From Ralstonia sp. TCR112 (lineage in GTDB: Bacteria; Pseudomonadota; Gammaproteobacteria; Burkholderiales; Burkholderiaceae), in contig NZ_VOSS01000001.1 of assembly GCF_007997035.1 (NCBI RefSeq), positions 1 to 64,000 of the forward strand: a DNA stretch of 64,000 nt. The letters run 5' to 3'. Position 1 is the first letter of the stretch, and every line of letters starts with the position of its first letter. This document shows, piece after piece, positions 1 through 8,618 of the stretch. A program made the translations under genes and the position numbers. Under the pieces are notes generated by a model. The model did not search any database, was not told the origin of the DNA, and saw only the letters and a program-made list of their open reading frames with translations.

Positions 1-100
1 GCGACAGCGGCGGCTGCGTCATCGAAAGCCGCTCGGCGGCGCGCCCGAAATGCAGTTCTTCGGCAACGGTCACGAAGTAGCGAAGCTGGCGCAGATCCAT
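1..100 (-). CDS. LysR-family transcriptional regulator, 5' end only
   Basis: The gene starts at the ATG complementary to 98-100 and runs off the left edge, so only 33 codons are visible. They read [20 protein letters not shown] followed by [13 protein letters not shown], which is the classic N-terminal winged helix-turn-helix of LysR regulators, including the recognition helix start ([13 protein letters not shown]). It is transcribed away from the dehydratase gene at 229 with 128 bp between the starts, the usual arrangement for a LysR protein that controls its divergent neighbour. The effector is unknown because the ligand domain lies outside the window. Confidence 0.9.
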   Translation of the reverse strand, partial: MDLRQLRYFVTVAEELHFGRAAERLSMTQPPLS

Positions 101-228
101 ATCGGCAATTGATACTTTTTACGACTCAATAATCGCTCAATAATATATTTGACGCGCCATTTCTCCAAGCGCATGCTGGGCGCCAGGCAGTTGACTACAA
201 CGATAGTGCCGATCCCACGGAGACCCCC
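101..228. promoter_or_regulatory. Divergent regulatory region between LysR gene and ilvD
   Basis: This AT-rich gap contains two copies of CTCAATAAT (125-133 and 136-144) exactly 11 bp apart, and ATTGA (108-112) faces TCAAT (126-130) as an inverted repeat. TTGACG at 149-154 followed 17 bp later by CATGCT is a tentative promoter toward the dehydratase. The arrangement fits LysR binding plus a sigma-70 promoter, but the assignment is inferred from sequence alone. Confidence 0.5.
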
Positions 229-1902
229 ATGCCAGACAACAAGCGTTCCCAGCACATCACACAGGGCGTGGCGCGCTCGCCCAACCGCTCGATGCACTAC
301 GCGCTGGGCTACACGAAAGACGACTTCAACAATCCGATGATCGGCGTGGCCAACGGCCATTCGACCATCACGCCGTGCAACTCCGGCCTGCAAAAGCTGG
401 CCGATGCCGCGGTGGCTGCCGTGAAGGACGCCCGCGCGAATCCGCAGACTTTCGGCACGCCCACCATTTCCGACGGCATGTCGATGGGCACGGAGGGCAT
501 GAAGTTTTCGCTGATCTCGCGCGAAGTGATTGCCGACTGCATCGAGACCTGCGTCAACGGCCAATGGATGGATGGCGTCGTCGTCATCGGCGGCTGCGAC
601 AAGAACATGCCCGGCGGCATGATCGCCCTGGCGCGCACGAATGTGCCGGGCATCTACGTGTACGGCGGCACCATCAAGCCGGGGCACTGGAAGGGCAAGG
701 ACCTGACCATCGTGTCGTCGTTCGAGGCCGTGGGCGAATTCACCGCCGGGCGCATGAGCGAGGAGGACTTCGAGGGCATCGAGAAAAACGCCTGCCCGTC
801 GAGCGGTTCGTGCGGCGGCATGTACACGGCCAACACCATGAGTTCGTCGTTTGAAGCGCTGGGCATGTCGTTGCTGTATTCGTCGACGATGGCCAATCCC
901 GATCAGGAGAAGGTCGACAGCGCCGCCGAATCCGCCCGCGTGCTGGTCGAAGCCGTGCGCCGCGATCTGAAGCCGCGCGACATCATCACGCGCAAGTCCA
1001 TCGAAAACGCCGTGGCCGTCATCATGGCGACCGGCGGCTCGACCAACGCCGTGCTGCATTACCTGGCCATCGCCCACGCGGCCGAAGTGGAATGGACCAT
1101 CGATGACTTTGAGCGCGTGCGCCAGCGCGTGCCGGTCATCTGCAACCTCAAGCCGTCGGGCCAGTACGTGGCGACCGATCTGCACGCCGCCGGCGGCATC
1201 CCGCAGGTCATGAAGATCCTGCTCAACGCCGGCCTGCTGCACGGCGATTGCATCACCATCACCGGCAAGACGCTGGCGGAAGAACTCGCCAACGTGCCCG
1301 ACCAGCCGCGTGCCGATCAAAACGTGATCCTGCCGATCGACAAGGCGCTCTACAAGGAAGGCCACCTCGCCATCCTGAAAGGCAATCTTGCCGAGGAAGG
1401 CGCCGTGGCGAAGATCACCGGCCTGAAGAACCCGGTCATCACCGGCCCGGCGCGCGTGTTCGACGACGAGCAAAGCGCCATGAGCGCAATCCTGGGCGAC
1501 CAGATCAAGGCCGGTGACATTCTCGTACTGCGCTATCTCGGGCCGAAGGGCGGTCCGGGCATGCCCGAGATGCTGGCCCCGACGTCGGCCATCATCGGCA
1601 AGGGCCTGGGCGAGTCGGTCGGCTTTATCACCGACGGGCGCTTCTCGGGCGGCACGTGGGGCATGGTGGTCGGGCACGTCGCACCGGAAGCGTACGTGGG
1701 CGGCACGATTGGCCTCGTGCACGACGGTGATTCGATCACCATCGATGCGCACCAGCGCCTGCTGCAGTTGAATGTGCCCGACGATGAGCTTGCCCGGCGC
1801 CGCGCCGTGTGGAAGCAACCCGCACCGCGCTACACGCGTGGCGTGCTGGCGAAGTTCGCGAAACTGGCAGCAACGGCTAGCAAGGGCGCGGTAACGGACT
1901 GA
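229..1902 (+). CDS. ilvD: Dihydroxy-acid dehydratase, short form
   Basis: This 557-residue protein dehydrates 2,3-dihydroxy-isovalerate and 2,3-dihydroxy-3-methylvalerate to the 2-keto acids that precede valine, leucine and isoleucine. Family signatures are visible: [10 protein letters not shown] near residue 121, [16 protein letters not shown] near 189, and GRFSGGTWG near the C-terminus. Three candidate cluster ligands, C50, C123 and C195, match the three-cysteine pattern of the [2Fe-2S] branch of the IlvD/Edd family. It is distinct from the long-form paralogue at 20303, which resembles Escherichia coli IlvD. The start has an ATG directly after GGAGACCCCC. A divergent LysR gene suggests specific control. 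A sugar-acid dehydratase role within the IlvD/Edd family is possible but less likely given the closeness to DHAD. Confidence 0.93.
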   Translation: MPDNKRSQHITQGVARSPNRSMHYALGYTKDDFNNPMIGVANGHSTITPCNSGLQKLADAAVAAVKDARANPQTFGTPTISDGMSMGTEGMKFSLISREVIADCIETCVNGQWMDGVVVIGGCDKNMPGGMIALARTNVPGIYVYGGTIKPGHWKGKDLTIVSSFEAVGEFTAGRMSEEDFEGIEKNACPSSGSCGGMYTANTMSSSFEALGMSLLYSSTMANPDQEKVDSAAESARVLVEAVRRDLKPRDIITRKSIENAVAVIMATGGSTNAVLHYLAIAHAAEVEWTIDDFERVRQRVPVICNLKPSGQYVATDLHAAGGIPQVMKILLNAGLLHGDCITITGKTLAEELANVPDQPRADQNVILPIDKALYKEGHLAILKGNLAEEGAVAKITGLKNPVITGPARVFDDEQSAMSAILGDQIKAGDILVLRYLGPKGGPGMPEMLAPTSAIIGKGLGESVGFITDGRFSGGTWGMVVGHVAPEAYVGGTIGLVHDGDSITIDAHQRLLQLNVPDDELARRRAVWKQPAPRYTRGVLAKFAKLAATASKGAVTD

Positions 1903-1920
1903 GTTGTTGGCGACACCCAC

Positions 1921-1947
1921 AAAAAACCCGCCAGACGGCGGGTTTTT
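1921..1947. terminator. Intrinsic terminator, likely bidirectional
   Basis: AAACCCGCC and GGCGGGTTT form a perfect stem around an AGAC loop, flanked by an A-run on the left and TTTTT on the right. It lies between the ends of the convergent ilvD (1902) and DUF2486-like gene (1958) and can serve both. Confidence 0.9.
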
Positions 1948-1957
1948 CTTTGTGCGA

Positions 1958-2383
1958 TCAGCGATGCGGTGGCTTCTGCTGCGCGGCGAGCGCATCGTCC
2001 AGCGCGGCGCCCAGCCAATCCATCAGGCGGGCCTCCAGCGTGCGGGTCAATTCCGCTGCGAGCTGCTCACTCAGCAACGACAGGCGCGACTCCATGGCGG
2101 CACGGCACTGCGCTTCGATGAGCGCTGGCCATTCGGATTGGAAACGCCACATCACGTCGCCCATCACGCGGGCCGCGTCGGTGCCGGCGGGCGGCATGGC
2201 CGAAGTCGGCGCAAGGCCCTGCTCGCGCAGGGCGGGCGGCACATCTACGCCGGGAGCCGCAACGGGCGCGGGCGGCGTCGCGGCGGGCGCTGCCGTGGGC
2301 GCGGCATCCTCCAGCTCGACAATCTCCGTCAGAACTGGAATGTTGTTGTCCGCCTGGGACCCGGGATAGCGTCCGTCGGTCAT
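1958..2383 (-). CDS. DUF2486-like conserved hypothetical protein
   Basis: The 141-residue product starts with an acidic stretch containing SQADNNIPVLTEIVE, continues through an Ala/Pro-rich low-complexity linker (about residues 27-65), and ends in an amphipathic helical segment rich in Ala, Leu and Glu (about 80-135). The N-terminal IPVLTE motif and the position just behind holC and pepA are those of the DUF2486 proteins of Burkholderiales. Its ATG overlaps the holC stop by four bases (ATGA), so translation is probably coupled. Function is unknown. Confidence 0.75.
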   Translation of the reverse strand: MTDGRYPGSQADNNIPVLTEIVELEDAAPTAAPAATPPAPVAAPGVDVPPALREQGLAPTSAMPPAGTDAARVMGDVMWRFQSEWPALIEAQCRAAMESRLSLLSEQLAAELTRTLEARLMDWLGAALDDALAAQQKPPHR

Positions 2384-2808
2384 GCGCGCCCCACGTCGTG
2401 GTGTTGGATCGGGTAACCGCGATCGCGGTAGAAACGGAAGCGATCGCGCGCAGCGGCGCGATCGGCATCGTCATCGCCCACGATCTCGATCAGCCGCTCG
2501 AAGCGCGCGAACAGCGGCGGCGGATCGAACGACAGGTTGACGAGGATGTCGTGATGCGGTGCGTCGTCCAGCGGCTCAGTTGCATCGGCCAGCAGGATGG
2601 GCGTCTGCGCGGCCAGCGGATGCCGCAGGCCGCAATGCGGCAGGAAATCGAGCTGGCTGAACGTCCACAACTGCGTGTCGAACGCTTGCAGCGCAGCCTG
2701 ATCCCCGACCACGATCACCTTCTGGCCTGCGCCGTAGGCCTTGCGCACGAGCCGGCAGGCATACGCCAGCTTGACGGGCACATTGCTGTGGAAATCGACG
2801 CGGGTCAT
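2380..2808 (-). CDS. holC: DNA polymerase III chi subunit
   Basis: This 142-residue protein is the chi subunit of the clamp loader, which links the replicase to single-stranded DNA-binding protein. It shows the family start MTRVDFHSNVPVKLAYACRL, the segment KVIVVGDQAALQAFDTQLWTF, the DFLPHC block near residue 56 and the later PILLAD and LVNLSFDPPP segments. It follows pepA by 22 bp on the same strand, the usual proteobacterial order pepA-holC, and overlaps the next gene by four bases. Length is normal. Confidence 0.93.
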   Translation of the reverse strand: MTRVDFHSNVPVKLAYACRLVRKAYGAGQKVIVVGDQAALQAFDTQLWTFSQLDFLPHCGLRHPLAAQTPILLADATEPLDDAPHHDILVNLSFDPPPLFARFERLIEIVGDDDADRAAARDRFRFYRDRGYPIQHHDVGRA

Positions 2809-2830
2809 ACGGTGCAGTGCCTCCGGCTCG

Positions 2831-4339
2831 TCAACCGCGGTCCATCAGGAAGCGCGTCAGCAGCGGTACCGGGCGGCCCGTGGCGCCCTTGGCCGCGCCG
2901 CTCTTCCACGCCGTGCCTGCGATGTCGAGGTGGGCCCAGTCGTACTTTTCAGTAAAGCGCGCCAGGAAGCAGGCGGCCGTCACGCTGCCGGCCGGGCGGC
3001 CGCCGATATTGCCCATGTCGGCAAAATTGGACTTGAGCTGTTCCTGGTATTCCTCGTCCAGCGGCATGCGCCACGCGGTGTCGAGCGACTGCTTGCCCGC
3101 CGCCACCAGGGCATCGGCCAGCGCATCGCTGCGGGCGTACATGCCGGTGTTGATGTGGCCCAGCGCGATGATGCAGGCGCCCGTGAGCGTTGCCACGTCG
3201 ATCACCACGGCCGGCTTGAAGCGCTCCACGTAGGTGAGCGCATCGCACAGGATCAGGCGGCCTTCGGCATCGGTATTCAGGATCTCGATGGTTTGGCCCG
3301 ACATGCTGGTCACCACATCGCCCGGCTTGGTGGCGACGCCGCTGGGCATGTTCTCGCAGGTCGGCACCACGGCGATGACGTTCTGCTTGAGGCCCATTTC
3401 GGCCACAGCACGCAGCGTGCCGAGCACGGAGGCAGCGCCGCACATGTCGTACTTCATCTCGTCCATGCCCTCACCCGGCTTGAGCGAGATGCCGCCCGTA
3501 TCAAACGTGATGCCCTTGCCGACCAGCACCACCGGCGCCTGCTTGGCCGGGCCACCGTCGTAGCGCAGCACGATAAATGCCGGCGGCTCCACGCTGCCCT
3601 TCGTCACGGCCAGGAAAGCCCCCATCTTCAGGGCCTCGATCTGCTTGCGGCCGAGCACTTCCACCTTGAGCTTGAAATCCTTGGCGATCTGGCGTGCGGT
3701 ATTGGCCAGGTACGTCGGCGTGCAGATGTTGGACGGCAGGTTGCCCAGGTCACGCGTGAGGTCCATGCCGTTGGCGATGGCGGTGCCGCGCGCTGCGGCC
3801 ACGCTGGCGGCCTTGGCATCGGCAGTCGGCACGGCCAGCACCAGCTTGCGCAGACTGGTGCCGTTCTTGTCGCGCTTGCTCTTGAGTTCCGGATGGCGCT
3901 CGATGAAGCGGTAGCTGGCTTCGCGGATGAGCGTGACGGCGGTCAGCACGGCCCAGGCGGTGTCCTTGTCGCGCGCGGTGTGCTCGGTGAGCGTCCACGT
4001 CACGCTGGCGGCCTTGGTGCTGGCCAGCGCGCGCAGCGCTGTGCGCACGGCTTCGGCGTAGGCGCGGTCGGTGAAGTCGGCTTCCTTGCCCAGACCGACC
4101 AGCAGCACGCGCGCGGCGCCCACGCCGGCCACTTCGTGCAGCAGCAGCGACGTACCGCGCTTGCCCTCAAAGTCGCCCAGCTTGACGAGACGGGCAACCA
4201 GGCCCTTGGTGGCCACGTCCAGCGCCTTTGCGGCGCCGGCAAGGGTCTGCGACTCGAACAGACCGATCACGAGGCAATCGCTCTTGGCGGCCAGGGCGCC
4301 GGCTTTGGCCCAGTCCAGGGCTTTTGTGCTAAATTCCAT
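2831..4339 (-). CDS. pepA: Leucyl aminopeptidase (cytosol aminopeptidase, M17)
   Basis: A 502-residue zinc/manganese aminopeptidase that removes N-terminal residues from peptides and in some bacteria also binds DNA. The metal and catalytic signatures are present: [29 protein letters not shown], and the M17 hallmark [16 protein letters not shown]. The variable N-terminal domain (about residues 1-160) precedes the catalytic domain. I chose the ATG at 4339, which gives the family start [10 protein letters not shown], over an extended frame beginning at 4366. It heads the pepA-holC operon and is divergent from lptF, with 134 bp between the starts. Confidence 0.95.
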   Translation of the reverse strand: MEFSTKALDWAKAGALAAKSDCLVIGLFESQTLAGAAKALDVATKGLVARLVKLGDFEGKRGTSLLLHEVAGVGAARVLLVGLGKEADFTDRAYAEAVRTALRALASTKAASVTWTLTEHTARDKDTAWAVLTAVTLIREASYRFIERHPELKSKRDKNGTSLRKLVLAVPTADAKAASVAAARGTAIANGMDLTRDLGNLPSNICTPTYLANTARQIAKDFKLKVEVLGRKQIEALKMGAFLAVTKGSVEPPAFIVLRYDGGPAKQAPVVLVGKGITFDTGGISLKPGEGMDEMKYDMCGAASVLGTLRAVAEMGLKQNVIAVVPTCENMPSGVATKPGDVVTSMSGQTIEILNTDAEGRLILCDALTYVERFKPAVVIDVATLTGACIIALGHINTGMYARSDALADALVAAGKQSLDTAWRMPLDEEYQEQLKSNFADMGNIGGRPAGSVTAACFLARFTEKYDWAHLDIAGTAWKSGAAKGATGRPVPLLTRFLMDRG

Positions 4340-4473
4340 CGCGCTTCTCTCTATGAGGCGAGTCAACGAAAGCCCACATTATCCGCCATTTTGCGCGGGG
4401 GCTCCGATGGAACCTAGATGGGCACGCATCGTCCCAACCTGGCCTAGACCTCGTCCTCCCTTCCCGCATCCGC

Positions 4474-5592
4474 ATGATTTTCGAACAAGCCCTGCGACGC
4501 GAGCTGTCCTTTACTGCCGGCGCCGTCTTCCTCGTGCTGCTGACGTTCATGCTGACCACCCTGGTGATCCGCATTCTCGGCATGGCCGCCAACGGCGAGG
4601 CCAACCCGAATGACGTCCTGCTCCTCATCGGCCTCGCAACGCTGGGCTACCTGGCGATTCTGCTGTGCGCCACGCTCTTCATCTCGGTGTTGCTGGTGCT
4701 GACGCGCTGGTACAAGGATTCCGAGATGGTGGTGTGGTTCACCTCGGGCATCAGCCTGACGGATTTCATCCGCCCGGTGCTGCGCTTCTCGCTGCCGTTC
4801 ATCGTGCTGGTGGCGTTGCTGGCGCTGTTCGGCTGGCCGTGGGCCAACCAGCAGAGCGCGCTGTTCCGAGACCGCTTCGAGCAGCGCGACGTGCTGTCGA
4901 TGATCTCCGCCGGCCGCTTCATCGAGCCCGCGCACGGCAACTACGTGCTGTTCATCGAGGGCGTCGATAACGGCATGAAGCACGCCCGCAACCTGTTCGT
5001 CGCCAATGCGGAGCAGGACAAGATCGGCGTGGCGATGGCCAAGACGGGCGAATTCAAGACGATGCCCAACGGCGACCGCTTTGTGGTGCTCGACAAGGGC
5101 CGCCGCTATGAAGGCACCCCCGGCAAGCTCGACTACCGCATCGTCGAATTCGACAAATACGGCGTGAAGGTGGCCAACAAGCCGCCGCAGGCTGACGCCA
5201 ACCTGCCGACCAAGAGCCGCTCCACGAAGGATCTGCTGGCCAACCCGACGCCCGAGAACCTCGGCGAACTGGTCTGGCGGATCGGCCTGCCGCTGCTGGC
5301 GCTGAACTTCGTGCTGATCGCCATTCCGCTGGCCTACGTCAACCCGCGCCTGGGCCGCTACACGCCAATGATCTTCGCGGTGCTGATCTACCTGACGTAT
5401 TCGAACCTGCTGAACCTGTCGCAGGCGTGGGTCTCGCAGGGCAAGATGAATGTGTTCATGGCCTGGTGGCCGATCCACCTGGTCGCCTTCATCTGCGCGG
5501 TGCTGCTGTTCCGCTTCCGGCATTACAGCGCGGCCGGCCTGAAGGGGATTTCCGCCCTGCTCGGCTTCGCACCCAAGAAGGCGGGTGCGTGA
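4474..5592 (+). CDS. lptF: LPS export ABC transporter permease LptF
   Basis: The 372-residue inner-membrane permease pairs with LptG and LptB to extract lipopolysaccharide and pass it to the LptC-LptA bridge. It begins MIFEQALRRELSFTAGAVF and has the YjgP/YjgQ layout: three transmembrane helices within about residues 15-120, a periplasmic beta-jellyroll segment (about 125-265), and three C-terminal helices. The stop overlaps the lptG ATG by one base (TGATG), so the two are translationally coupled. Divergent pepA is the usual neighbour. Confidence 0.95.
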   Translation: MIFEQALRRELSFTAGAVFLVLLTFMLTTLVIRILGMAANGEANPNDVLLLIGLATLGYLAILLCATLFISVLLVLTRWYKDSEMVVWFTSGISLTDFIRPVLRFSLPFIVLVALLALFGWPWANQQSALFRDRFEQRDVLSMISAGRFIEPAHGNYVLFIEGVDNGMKHARNLFVANAEQDKIGVAMAKTGEFKTMPNGDRFVVLDKGRRYEGTPGKLDYRIVEFDKYGVKVANKPPQADANLPTKSRSTKDLLANPTPENLGELVWRIGLPLLALNFVLIAIPLAYVNPRLGRYTPMIFAVLIYLTYSNLLNLSQAWVSQGKMNVFMAWWPIHLVAFICAVLLFRFRHYSAAGLKGISALLGFAPKKAGA

Positions 5593-6785
5593 TGAAGATG
5601 CCGGTCTACGAGAAATACTTCGCGCGCCAGATCTACGGCGTATTCGTCTTCATCCTGTTTGCGGTGCTGGCGCTGTTCATCTTCTTCGACATGCTGGGCG
5701 AGCTGGGCTCGGTGGTCGGACGCTACACCACGCTCGTTGCCTTCTTCCACGTGATGCTGCAGGCGCCGACACGCGTGTATGAAGTGATTCCGGTGGCGGC
5801 GCTCATCAGCGCCATCTATGTGTTTTCGCAGATGGCGAGCCAGTCGGAATTTACGATCTTTCGCGTGGCGGGGCTCGATACACGCCGCGCGCTGCTGTCG
5901 TTGTTCAAGATTGCACTGCCGCTGGCACTGGTGACGTACATCTTTGGTGAATTCATCGGCCCGAAGGCCGAAGAGTACGCACAGAAGGTGCGACTGGAAG
6001 CGCTGGGGGCGACGGTGTCGGCCGGGTTCCGCTCGGGCGTCTGGGTGAAGGATCGCGGCCCCGCCAAGCCGGACGGCACGGGCGGCGAAGTCACCCGCTT
6101 CGTCAATGTCGGGTCGCTGCAACCCGACCAGTCCATCAAGGGGCTGCGCATCTATGAATTCGATTCGGACTACCGCCTGAGTTCGATTCGCGTAGCGGAG
6201 CAGGCGCGCTATCAAGGCCACCAGAACTGGCAACTGAATGGCGTGACGGAGACGCGCTTCATTGAATTCCCGCGCAAGCCGGGCACCGTCGCCCCGCAGG
6301 ACACGGTGCAGGCCGTGCCCGGCGCTCCCGATGCGTTGGCGCCCGACTTCCGCGGCGAGCAAACCAAGCTGCCGCAGCAGGAGATGCGATCCGAGCTGAC
6401 GCCGCAGATCCTGTCGGTGCTGATGGTGACGCCTGACCGCATGGCCACGCTGGACCTCTTCCAGTACATCCGCCACCTGCGCGACAACAAGCAGGACACG
6501 CAGCGCTACGAGATCGCGCTGTGGAAGAAGGTGGTCTACCCGTTCACCGTGCTGGTGATGATGGCGCTGGCGCTGCCTTTTGCGTACCTGCATGCACGTG
6601 CGGGGGCGGTTGGCCTGAAGGTATTCGGCGGCATCATGCTCGGGTTGTCGTTCCAGCTCGTCAACAACCTCTTCTCGCACGTCGGCCTGCTGAACACTTG
6701 GCCGGCCATCTTCACGGCCATCGTGCCGGGCGCGCTGTATCTGGCACTGGCGCTGGTCAGCCTGCGCTGGGTGGAGCGCCACTGA
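5592..6785 (+). CDS. lptG: LPS export ABC transporter permease LptG
   Basis: The 397-residue partner of LptF starts at MKMPVYEKYFARQIYG. The ATG at 5592 sits in the TGATG overlap with lptF, which decides the start; a longer in-frame reading runs back into lptF. It has N-terminal membrane helices (about residues 15-120), a periplasmic domain (about 130-300) and three C-terminal helices ending WVERH. The pair forms the transmembrane channel of the LptB2FG exporter. Confidence 0.95.
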   Translation: MKMPVYEKYFARQIYGVFVFILFAVLALFIFFDMLGELGSVVGRYTTLVAFFHVMLQAPTRVYEVIPVAALISAIYVFSQMASQSEFTIFRVAGLDTRRALLSLFKIALPLALVTYIFGEFIGPKAEEYAQKVRLEALGATVSAGFRSGVWVKDRGPAKPDGTGGEVTRFVNVGSLQPDQSIKGLRIYEFDSDYRLSSIRVAEQARYQGHQNWQLNGVTETRFIEFPRKPGTVAPQDTVQAVPGAPDALAPDFRGEQTKLPQQEMRSELTPQILSVLMVTPDRMATLDLFQYIRHLRDNKQDTQRYEIALWKKVVYPFTVLVMMALALPFAYLHARAGAVGLKVFGGIMLGLSFQLVNNLFSHVGLLNTWPAIFTAIVPGALYLALALVSLRWVERH

Positions 6786-7156
6786 TGGCCGAGCGCGCGC
6801 TTGTCCTGTTCGCACACGGCGCTCGCGATGCCCGCTGGCGCGAACCATTCGATCGCCTGCAAGCGCGTTTGGCTGCACAGCAACCCGACGTCGACACGCG
6901 CCTCGCCTTTCTTGAACTGATGGCGCCCGATCTGCCGAGCACTATCGACGACCTGGCCGCAAGCGGCACACAGAGCATCACCATCGTGCCGGTGTTCTTC
7001 GGCCAGGGCGGACACCTGCGGCGCGACGTGCCGGCGCTGGTCGCGCAATGCGCGCAGGCCCACCCCGCACTCTCCATCCGCTGCGTCGACGCCGTTGGCG
7101 AAGACGACGCCGTGCTCGACGCCATCGCGGGTTACTGCGTGCGGCAACTCGGCTAA
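6785..7156 (+). CDS. cbiX: Short CbiX/SirB-like sirohydrochlorin chelatase
   Basis: A 123-residue, single-domain CbiX-type chelatase that inserts cobalt or ferrous iron into sirohydrochlorin. The metal-binding histidine motif VLFAHGARDARWREPF is at the N-terminus and the second motif FFGQGGHLRRDVP near residues 72-85. Single-domain chelatases act as homodimers. Its ATG overlaps the lptG stop (TGATG). Iron insertion would finish the siroheme needed by the CysI protein encoded at 14173, and the SUMT at 9643 makes the substrate, so a sirohydrochlorin ferrochelatase role is plausible. Metal choice cannot be read from the sequence. Confidence 0.85.
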   Translation: MAERALVLFAHGARDARWREPFDRLQARLAAQQPDVDTRLAFLELMAPDLPSTIDDLAASGTQSITIVPVFFGQGGHLRRDVPALVAQCAQAHPALSIRCVDAVGEDDAVLDAIAGYCVRQLG

Positions 7157-7166
7157 GCCAGACGTC

Positions 7167-7568
7167 CTACCGCGGTTCCGCGACGCGCGCAAAACGCGCA
7201 TGCACGTTGTTCTCGACGTGAAAGCCATGCGGGTCAAACTCCACCAACTCCAGTGTCAACCCGAGATAGCGGCGCGCAAATACGTCGGCCAGATGTGCGC
7301 GCATGGCGGCGAACATGGCTGCACAGATCGGCCCCGTCACGGCTTTTTGCCGGCCTGCCTTGATGCGGAAGGTCACGTGGATGAAGGCGTCATCTTCGGC
7401 GCCGTCGGCCATGCGGTACTGATCGAGGCGCAGCGCACGCGTGCGGATGCCGCCAACGGGAAACACATCCGCATGGCCGATCAGCACTTCGTTGAGCACG
7501 CGCATCAGCTCAGGAATGCGCGCATCGGCTTCGACATTGGCGGTGTATTCGATGATGACGTGCGGCAT
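7167..7568 (-). CDS. 5-carboxymethyl-2-hydroxymuconate isomerase-like tautomerase
   Basis: The 133-residue product begins MPHVIIEYTANVEADARIPE, giving the catalytic Pro at position 2 that becomes N-terminal after methionine removal. The body (GGIRTRALRLDQYRMADG, and FARRYLGLTLELVEFDP) matches the CHMI (HpaF/HpcD) branch of the tautomerase superfamily, which isomerises an intermediate of homoprotocatechuate breakdown. No other homoprotocatechuate genes lie nearby, so the true substrate is uncertain. It sits 29 bp behind the LysR gene at 7598 on the same strand and could be co-transcribed with it. Confidence 0.8.
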   Translation of the reverse strand: MPHVIIEYTANVEADARIPELMRVLNEVLIGHADVFPVGGIRTRALRLDQYRMADGAEDDAFIHVTFRIKAGRQKAVTGPICAAMFAAMRAHLADVFARRYLGLTLELVEFDPHGFHVENNVHARFARVAEPR

Positions 7569-7597
7569 TCGCGGGCGTCCAGAGATGGCTTAGATGA

Positions 7598-8494
7598 TTA
7601 ACGCGCCGCTGCCGCCTCGGTGGACAGCGCGGCTTCAAGCGCATCCACCACACGTGCCAGGCGCCCCAGCGAGGGTGCGCGCTGCACGCAAACATCCCAG
7701 ACGGAGGGCGCCGAGGCAAGCCTGTGCATTGACAGCGTGCCCTCGGCAATCTGCGGCTCGATCAGCCTCACCGGCGCGAAACCGAGCCCGAAACCCTCGG
7801 CCACCAGCGCGTGCTGCAGCGGCACCGATTGCACCTCGGCAGCCACGTTCGGCGTCAATCGATCGGCCTCGTAGCGGCCCAGCAGCCAAGCCCGCATCTC
7901 GCAGCCGGCCGGGTTCAGCACCCAGGCCTCGTCGGTCACTTGCGCCATCGACAGCGTGGCCGGCAGCTTGCGCGAGGGCGCGGCGATCAAGCGGACCGGC
8001 TCGGTGCCGATCACGCGGATGCCGGCATCGGCGTGGTAACCGCGCGCGCCGGACGGCGCCAGCCACAGCGCGGCGTCCAGCTCTGCGCGGTTGAGACGCT
8101 CTCGCAGCACGCCGCCCCACTCGCAACTCAACCGGAACGACACGGCCGGATAACGCTCGCGCAGACCAGCCAGCACGCGCGCAAACCGCGCATCGCCCAC
8201 CGCGTGGCTCACGCCGACGCGCAGCACGCCCTCCGGCTCACCCGTTGCGCGCACGCTGCCGCGCAGGGCTTCGAACTCGCCAACGATGGTGCGGCACCGC
8301 GCGAGCACCGCTTCGCCCTCAGCTGTGAGTCGGAACGGCTTAACGCGACGGTCGAACAGCACCGTATCCAGCGCGCGCTCCAGCCGCTGAATCTGCTTGG
8401 TCACGGCCGGTTGCGTCAGCGGCAGGCGCTCGGCCACGCGGGCGATCGAGCCGGTCTGCGCCAACAACACAAAAGTGCGCATCTCCTCGAGCAT
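7598..8494 (-). CDS. LysR-family transcriptional regulator
   Basis: I place the start at the ATG complementary to 8492-8494, giving 298 residues beginning MLEEMRTFVLLAQTGSIARV; a longer in-frame reading starts at 8530. The N-terminal helix-turn-helix (RVAERLPLTQPAVTKQIQRLE) and the two-lobed effector domain (about residues 85-290, EGVLRVGVSHAVGDARF onward) are typical LysR. It is divergent from the alcohol dehydrogenase at 8619, which is its likely target. The effector is unknown. Confidence 0.9.
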   Translation of the reverse strand: MLEEMRTFVLLAQTGSIARVAERLPLTQPAVTKQIQRLERALDTVLFDRRVKPFRLTAEGEAVLARCRTIVGEFEALRGSVRATGEPEGVLRVGVSHAVGDARFARVLAGLRERYPAVSFRLSCEWGGVLRERLNRAELDAALWLAPSGARGYHADAGIRVIGTEPVRLIAAPSRKLPATLSMAQVTDEAWVLNPAGCEMRAWLLGRYEADRLTPNVAAEVQSVPLQHALVAEGFGLGFAPVRLIEPQIAEGTLSMHRLASAPSVWDVCVQRAPSLGRLARVVDALEAALSTEAAAAR

Positions 8495-8618
8495 GGCGAT
8501 ATTCCCAATCGTTATGTTTTTTCTGACCAAATTGAATTGGATTCATCTTAAGCCAGGCGCGACAGTATCGCCAGACGCGCCCTGCACACAGTCCGCTTCC
8601 ACCGACAACGAGGAACCC
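8495..8618. promoter_or_regulatory. Divergent LysR/dehydrogenase regulatory region
   Basis: This 124-bp gap between two divergent starts contains the imperfect dyad CCAAATTGAATTGG at 8527-8540, which has the T-N11-A character of LysR boxes. Promoters in both directions must lie here, but no strong -10/-35 pair stands out. AGGAAC at 8611-8616 is the ribosome-binding site of the dehydrogenase. Confidence 0.45.

Noticed and set aside
70-1995. 641-codon minus-strand ORF opposite ilvD
   Set aside because: Arg/His/Ala-rich with no domain. It mirrors codon bias of the real dehydratase gene, which has full family match on the plus strand.
7569-7597. Tiny gap considered for a missing gene
   Set aside because: Only 29 bp between tautomerase and LysR gene; no room for a gene.
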